Part shown: piece after piece, positions 58,685 to 64,000 of the stretch
Position numbering within the stretch: the stretch's first letter is position 1
Layout of the letters: each line of letters begins with the position of its first letter
Origin: Mesocentrotus franciscanus
Lineage: Eukaryota > Echinodermata > Echinoidea > Camarodonta > Strongylocentrotidae
Assembly (NCBI GenBank): GCA_037976565.1
Contig: CP137674.1
Span: 9,467,789-9,531,788, forward strand
DNA: 64,000 nt
Reading direction: 5' to 3'
The notes under the pieces: model-generated
Seen by the model: the letters and a program-made list of their open reading frames with translations, nothing else
Databases searched by the model: none
Told to the model about the DNA's origin: nothing
Program-made: the position numbers and the translations under genes

Positions 58685-61333
58685 AGAGAGAGAGAGAGAG
58701 AGAGAAAGAGGGGATGTAAAATTGAAAGGGATAAAAAATAAGGCGAAAGAGAGGAAAGAGGATGAGAGAGAGAGAGAGAGAGAGAGATAAGAGAGGGTAT
58801 AGGTGAGGGAGAAAGCATTTTTTTTATTTGTACAAAACACTTGGAGTAGCAATGGCGTAATGAGCACAATTTTTTTTTTTTTTTTTGGGGGCAGAAAGAA
58901 AGAAAAAATCCGCATTACCGCCAGGCGGCAAAATGGGCGATTGTTTTTAAGGGGGGTGCGGATATTGACGATAACGGTTAAGATGTGGGCCTACAAACTA
59001 CGTTTTAGCTATGGCGTACTGTTTTTTGTCATGAGTCTAGAGTACTTTGCATAATTATACCCACTACTAGTATAACAAATTACTTGATTGCTTACATTAA
59101 TCACAGCTTTACACTTTGAGCAATGAGATGATAAGTTAATACCATACCCATTATCCAGGGGCGGTGGAGTGTCTTACAAAGTTGGGGGGGGGGAGCACCT
59201 ACAAAGGGAAAACTCAAAGTGAAAATATGCAATCTTTAGACATTGGTATATACCCCTACATTGTGATTACATTATCAGGGATGATTTCAATGTTTGTTTC
59301 TCTCTGTACATGGTCCAAGATACTTTGCAGTTGGGTGTGATGGTCTGAATATATTTATTTGCGAGCGAGCAAAAAATTTGTGAGGTCGCAGTGCGAAAAC
59401 TACCTCTTATAAATTCTGATGGGGTTTTAAGTACAGTCTCATCATGAAAGACTGAGGAGATTTTTAATAAGAAACATATTTATATCAACCTTAAATGCGC
59501 GCGGGCGTAGCAAGCGAGATTTGGGCGAAATTAATGAAAAGATTGCTCTAAGTTGCTTTAAATAATGAGCAAAGGAAAAAGGGGCACATAACCAAGGGGA
59601 AAATGACACTTATTAGAAAAGAAAAGGAGTATGTGTCAAAGTAAAAAGGGGTATTATCAGAGGTGAAAATGGGGTACTTCTCATTTAGTTTAGACTAATA
59701 AAGATGCAAAAAATTTCTCGCTCGGTCGCTACGCTCCCTCGCATAATATCCTTCAAAATGTACAAATAAATATCGACAAAATCTGTATTCCGTTGGTAGC
59801 ACAGTTTACACTATGCTCCCTCGTCCCTCGCATTTCGTCGCCCCCTCGGTCATGAAAAGAAATCGCCACCCCTGGTCACGTTCAAGGTGATCCTGCTTTG
59901 ATGGTCGATCAGTCCCCATCATAACAAATCTTATTCATTTCTTTTCAGAAATCTTACTTTTTAAAGATAGAAAGAACCGTCTAAATGTACCTTTAGGGGT
60001 AATTATCAGAAGGAAAATGGCACTAATTAGGAAGGATAAGGGAGCACGTGTCAAAATAACGGGCATTTATCAGAGATGAAAAGGGGCACTTATTACAAAG
60101 TTAAAGGGGGCATCTCTCAAATTTGAATAAGGGCAATCACCGGAGATAAAAAGGGGCACTTATAAGAATAAAAAGAGGAACTTGTCAAAATAAATTATAA
60201 AGGACACCTTTCAGATTTGAAAAGAGTCAACTATAAGAGGTGAATGGGCACTTATCAGAGGTGATACGGGGCACTTCTTGTACCTGAAAAGGGGCACTCA
60301 CCTGAGATGGACAGGGGCACTTGTGAGAATAGCAAGGGGCACTTATAATAAATAAACCACGTTTGAATTTTATTTGAGGGGCAACTGCATGGCCCCTCCC
60401 CCATCAGTACGCCAGTGGGGAATGGCATGATAAAATAAAACTTACTCCAAATAATTTTGAAATATTTTAAGTTTAAAACATGCAATCTCCATTCTGATAA
60501 AAGTTTAGAAGTTTTAGTGTCATTAATAATAAAGTGTCCTTTTATAGTATGTCATTCTTGTTGTATATTTTGATGTTAATTTAACGTAACATTTTAGTGT
60601 CTTTTAGAACAAGATTACACACAATCATTGTATTTATTTCCCCCTATTACGTAACACATTTCTAGATCTGGATGAGGAGGCCATAGACGACGTCCTGGCT
60701 GCTAGCTGGTTCTCACATGCGGTCCACAATGTCGGTTCCTGGACTAAGAAGGCGGTCCACGATGCCGGGCATTGGACCAAGAATGCCGCACATGATGTCG
60801 CGGGTGCTGTCAAGAAGGGATGCGGTGTGGTCAACTCGCTGCCTTTTAAGGAGCTGGGTAAGTAGTGTGTGTGAGTGGGTATGTGCAGGAGCGGATACAG
60901 CCGGCGACGACACCCCCTCCCACCCCACCCCCCTTGAGCAAAAAAAAAAGGTAAAATTGTGGTTACCATTTTTTTGTAATACTTTTTTTTGGCCAGGGAG
61001 GGGGCGGCCCCCTAGATCCGCCACTAGCTGGGCGTGTGATTAGTTGAATGAATGAATAATTGATTGATAGATTGATTGGTTGGTTGGTTGATTGATTTTA
61101 ATCATCAAGTAGTGAGAAAGAGATAGAGAGAGAGAGGGGGAAATTAAAACAAATAAAGAGGAAATACAAAAAAAATCCGCCACTGCTGTCTAATTAATAA
61201 TTTTTCTCTTGATTTCACGACAGTTATGCGAAGGGGTGCGGCTCTCCGCAAACGTGGGATCAGTGAAGACCAGCTTGCCACTGCGTACGCGGGCTACAAG
61301 ACCCTCAAGAATGTCTGTGGGGTTGTGGGTTAA
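58476..61333 (+). CDS. Centrocin-like secreted antimicrobial peptide precursor (136 aa)
   Basis: Coding exons are 58,476-58,584 (T|GTAAGT), 60,666-60,857 (TTTCTAG| to G|GTAAGT) and 61,224-61,333 (CGACAG|, stop TAA), all with phase 1 joints. Residues 1-21 are a signal peptide (hydrophobic LVTLVVLGLVIAHVTA). Residues 22-49 are an acidic propiece. From about S50 a chain rich in Trp, His, Lys and Ala has W51, W62 and W73 exactly 11 apart and one Cys (C89). RR (103-104) and RKR (109-111) are basic cleavage sites. From G112 a second chain of 25 residues holds one Cys (C132) and a C-terminal Gly. Sea urchin centrocins are known disulfide-linked heavy/light heterodimers cut from one precursor, with a heavy chain beginning GWF and a single Cys per chain. 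The match in layout is strong, but identity is inferred from memory. Styelin-like helical peptides are an alternative comparison. The probable source is immune cells (coelomocytes). Confidence 0.85.
58612..58800. repeat. (GA)n microsatellite in the peptide gene intron
   Basis: About 95 bp of nearly pure AG repeats (58,612-58,708) is followed by a second tract at about 58,762-58,790. Long Arg/Glu and Leu/Ser frames here are artefacts. Confidence 0.92.
59156..59874 (-). mobile_element. hAT-like MITE copy C, inverted relative to copy B
   Basis: The termini are CAGGGGCGGTGGAG (left) and AATCGCCACCCCTG (right). The interior is the reverse complement of much of 56,310-56,838. The flanking 8-mers (CCATTATC and GTCACGTT) do not match, so the target duplication has decayed or the ends come from different copies. 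It lies in the intron between the signal-peptide exon and the chain exon. Confidence 0.75.
59985..60360. repeat. Degenerate GGGGCACTTAT minisatellite
   Basis: Units such as GATGAAAAGGGGCACTTAT recur every 22-45 bp for about 370 bp, with inverted or related units in copies B and C of the hAT-like MITE. Confidence 0.75.
60666..60857 (+). CDS. Peptide gene exon 3: end of propiece and Trp/His-rich chain
   Basis: The 192-nt exon encodes the acidic LDEEAIDDVLAA and then three 11-residue repeats: SWFSHAVHNVG, SWTKKAVHDAG and HWTKNAAHDVA. KKGCGVVNSLPFKEL follows. The repeat is visible in the DNA as 33-bp units. Confidence 0.85.
60888..61026. repeat. Probable small hAT-like MITE in the peptide gene intron
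   Basis: CAGGAGCGGATACAGCC at the left and CTAGATCCGCCACTAG at the right are imperfect inverted ends around GC-rich sequence. It sits between the two chain-encoding exons. Confidence 0.5.
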
Positions 61334-61339
61334 ATTCAA
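61224..61339 (+). CDS. Peptide gene exon 4: basic linker and second chain, stop
   Basis: It encodes VMRRGAALRKRG and then ISEDQLATAYAGYKTLKNVC followed by GVVG and TAA at 61,331. Six bases later a GTAAGT donor indicates an intron in the 3' UTR. The ending VCGVVG echoes GCGVV of the first chain. Confidence 0.82.
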
Positions 61340-61414
61340 GTAAGTATAGCCACCTTCTTTTTCATAAAGTCTAATGATTAGTAGATTTAGGCCCGTTGCA
61401 CACGAAGAGTCATT

Positions 61415-62108
61415 GGGGACTTCTAGATTTGCACGACGAGAACGTGGACTGCTACTTGGACATCCTTTTAAAGATACTATGTCCCTTTTGCAGCCAACAT
61501 CAAATTCTGTAGAACTTTGCAGGAATTATGAATATGTCATGTATGTCCTATCTGTGAAATTTAAACGTTAGCAGTGTCCTAATATTCAAATTATGCAAGG
61601 AAACCCGTTTACTTGCTAGACTTCACTGTCAGACACTATTGAGTGACTGACTGGCTTTTTCATCTTTGGTAATAACATACATAAAATGAGCTGTAAAGGG
61701 TACATGAGCATTTGTCTACATCAATAACCCACTTCTTGTAATGGCCAAAATTAAACTGATTGAATCTTTGCGCAGCATAAAACGTACGACCATTCGGTAC
61801 AATGGTCTGAAAAATCAGACTATTACTTACTGGCTCTATAGCTCCTAAGTCGATTCGACAACTAATAGTCGTTATTTTCCCACTTAAAGACATTTTCAAG
61901 CCCCCTTTTTTAAGGGAAGTTCTAAATTAGTATTGTCTTTCAAATGCCGTTGGAATTTAACCTTTTCATTTTTTTGGCCTGCAAATGGGACATAGTACCT
62001 TTAAGGCACTGCCGGGCACAGACAACTTGCCTTAAAAGGACGTCACATTGCCTTAAAAGGATGTCCACGTAGCAGTCCACGTTCTCGTCGTGCAAATCAA
62101 AAAGTCCC
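61415..62108. mobile_element. TIR element with a second TIR element nested in it
   Basis: The outer arms 61,416-61,471 (GGGACTTCTAGATTTGCACG...) and 62,053-62,108 (...GTCCACGTTCTCGTCGTGCA, then AAAAAGTCCC) are complementary over about 55 bp. Between them lies 61,468-62,006, the 'AAGGTACTATGTCCC' element also found in the GPCR intron. The element occupies the 3' UTR intron of the peptide gene. Confidence 0.82.
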
Positions 62109-62505
62109 TATTATGCTGACGCAGGACTGCGTCAGTGCCTGATGCGGCAGTCTTTGACGCGTCATGTAGGAGTGAAATCGTATACAAAGTGGATGCAAAT
62201 AAACAGTGCGAAAATTGGGTTGTTTTTTATTTTACTAACAGTTACTTGGATGCGGTAGTCTTTGACGTGCCATAATATGTGGGAGTAGCATCGTACACAA
62301 AGGGAATGCACATAAACAGTGCCAAAAAAAAATGATTATTTTACTTGTATCGGGCTACTTTGCCTGTACAATCATGCTTGATAACGGAGTCAAAATAACG
62401 CTTCATTTGCAACTGACGTCAAGTTTAAAAGTGTTGATCTATGTGTAAATATAGAACACAATTAGTGCTATAAGAAAGAAATTAAAAGTACTATTTGTGC
62501 GCCAC

Positions 62506-62519
62506 ATGGTCATGATTCC

Positions 62520-62557
<38 letters not shown>

Positions 62558-62710
62558 TCCACCCCTCCACTCTCTCTCCCTCCCCTCTCTCTCTCTATTT
62601 CTCTCCCTCTCTCTCACTCCACCCCACCCTCTCTCTCTCTCCCCTCTCTCTCTCACCGCCCCACTCCGCCCCACTCCGCCCCACTCCGCCCCACTCCGCC
62701 CCTCTCTCTA
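62506..62710. repeat. (CT)n and CCGCCCCACT tandem repeats
   Basis: A CTCTCT-rich tract is followed by about five tandem copies of CCGCCCCACT at 62,656-62,705. A short CAATT tandem follows at 62,758-62,777. Confidence 0.9.
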
Positions 62711-63450
62711 TTCCACTTCTCGTCCTTCCGACCGTTCTTTCTCGATATTTTACTAAATTCAATTCAATTCAATTCAATCATGGTTTATTAAATACATGAA
62801 TGGCAGTCATAGACTGAATTGTACATGCTTTCACAGTGCAGGTAAAATACAATGCAAGTCAAGTATAAAATAACAACACGAGATCAGGAAAAATGGAATT
62901 AAATATAATGTGTACAAGCATAATTTAAAATTTGATTGTTGAAATTATAGTAACATATATATACAGCATTTAAAATGACTGATTGATATTGCCTCACTGT
63001 TAAAAATGACATAATATTGCACGTACAGTTGTTAAGGCAATTATAAGCTTGGATTTGCATAGTGAAAGTTTAACATACGCGTGAGATTGGGAAGAGCACT
63101 GTTCTGGAATCTCTTAGTTTTACAAGAAAATCCTTGATACTTATTGAGTACTGACGCTTCGTAAATTGTATTTGTCGGTTTTCTGTGGCGGTAACCATGA
63201 TTTGCACAATAAATTCGTTTCTAGTGAAATGTCAATAAATTGTATTATGCCTGTGATTTCACCTTAATCAGTAACTTTTGTTTGTTTCCAAAATCATTGA
63301 GTTTTCTATGCAGCAATAATTATAGCGCCTTTACAGTCTATTTTCATTATTTGACTTTTTATGTGGACATGTTGGATGTAATTTTTTTTCTTTCATGTGA
63401 CTGCCAGATTATGAAGTAATATCGATAATCATTATTTAAATCTTTTGCAG

Positions 63451-63850
63451 AATTTACAACAAAGAGGACAAGGACGATTGAAAGGAAACAAATGAAGCTC
63501 AACTTCCTCATTTAAATTCATCAACATTTATCTGTTTTACTTAGACACTTTCATTGGGCCTATGATGCCCGATCGCAGTTGATTTACCGATAAGCAAATT
63601 CACTACAGTTCATTCATTTTTTTTTTGTCACTTCAAACAAAAAAATGTTATTCCAATAATCTGTTATAGCTCACCGTAACGGAAAGGGATAACTATGAAT
63701 GATTGACGTTTTAATGATCATCGTGGGTATATAAATCTAAAAACCCGCCGCTTCAAGAATGCAGCTTGAACAAATTGTGACGACTAAGAAGCTCTCGTAC
63801 TAATTACATGAAACGTCAAATTAAAAATAATAAAGAATAATTTGTTTACA
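63451..63850 (+). other. Candidate 3' UTR exon of the peptide gene
   Basis: TTTAAATCTTTTGCAG is a strong acceptor at 63,450, and AATAAA at 63,829-63,834 is a good polyadenylation signal. In one frame the exon starts IYNKEDKDD then stops, so an alternative coding terminus is possible if another donor is used. Confidence 0.55.
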
Positions 63851-63961
63851 TTCCATGACAAACAGGTATAATTGTAGTTTGCTGATCGTTCGTCTGAAGT
63901 GAATTTTTTAGTTATCTTTTGTGTGATCTATGATAATGATAAATGATAAACCATCAAAGAT

Positions 63962-63986
63962 GAGGGAGAGAGAGAGAGAGAGAGCG
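63962..63986. repeat. (GA)n microsatellite downstream of the peptide gene
   Basis: GAGAGAGAGA of about 25 bp lies near the window's right edge, about 130 bp after the polyadenylation signal. Confidence 0.9.
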
Positions 63987-64000
63987 CGCAAAAAGGTCAA

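Noticed and set aside
58495..58915. 124- and 129-codon frames of Ser/Leu or Arg/Glu
   Set aside because: They arise from the (GA)n tract after the signal-peptide exon.

Overview
The window is eukaryotic, AT-rich, repeat-dense animal DNA with long introns and GT-AG splice sites. It is most likely from a sea urchin or close echinoderm. That assignment is an inference from a centrocin-like antimicrobial peptide gene, tRNA-derived SINEs, many palindromic MITEs and abundant TACATGTA-type motifs. No bacterial operons, CRISPR arrays or intact transposase genes were seen.

Region 1 (1-23,000, minus strand): the 5' half of a large scaffold-protein gene of the PATJ/MPDZ (InaD-like/MUPP1) family. Eleven coding exons with matching splice phases give 742 residues: an N-terminal L27 domain, PDZ1, PDZ2, PDZ3 and the start of PDZ4. 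The gene runs off the left edge. A candidate non-coding first exon and CpG-rich promoter lie near 22,723-22,900. The introns hold SINEs, MITEs, microsatellites and a decayed duplicate of a PDZ3 exon.

Region 2 (23,000-33,388): intergenic repeats and a two-exon rhodopsin-like GPCR gene on the plus strand (28,597-30,872). A one-base frame break lies between TM5 and TM6, and the class A signature motifs are atypical.

Region 3 (33,389-43,346): an apparent composite element of about 10 kb. It is bounded by perfect 17-bp inverted repeats, each followed inward by an ATGGT-type minisatellite array. Inside are an hAT-like MITE with an 8-bp target duplication, a candidate five-exon spliced transcript with little coding potential, and a foldback element of about 440 bp. 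No transposase was recognised.

Region 4 (43,347-56,170): gene-poor DNA with simple repeats, foldback MITEs and SINE fragments.

Region 5 (56,170-64,000, plus strand): a five-exon gene for a 136-residue secreted peptide precursor resembling sea urchin centrocins. It has a signal peptide, an acidic propiece, a Trp/His/Lys helical chain made of 11-residue repeats with one Cys, basic cleavage sites, and a second chain with one Cys. A TATA box and a 5' non-coding exon are visible. Two inverted hAT-like copies, a nested SINE/MITE/palindrome and (GA)n tracts surround the exons. This gene and the 10-kb composite element are the two most interesting objects in the window.

The three genes show no evident functional link. 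The first would act at epithelial cell junctions, the second at the plasma membrane, and the third as a secreted host-defence peptide.
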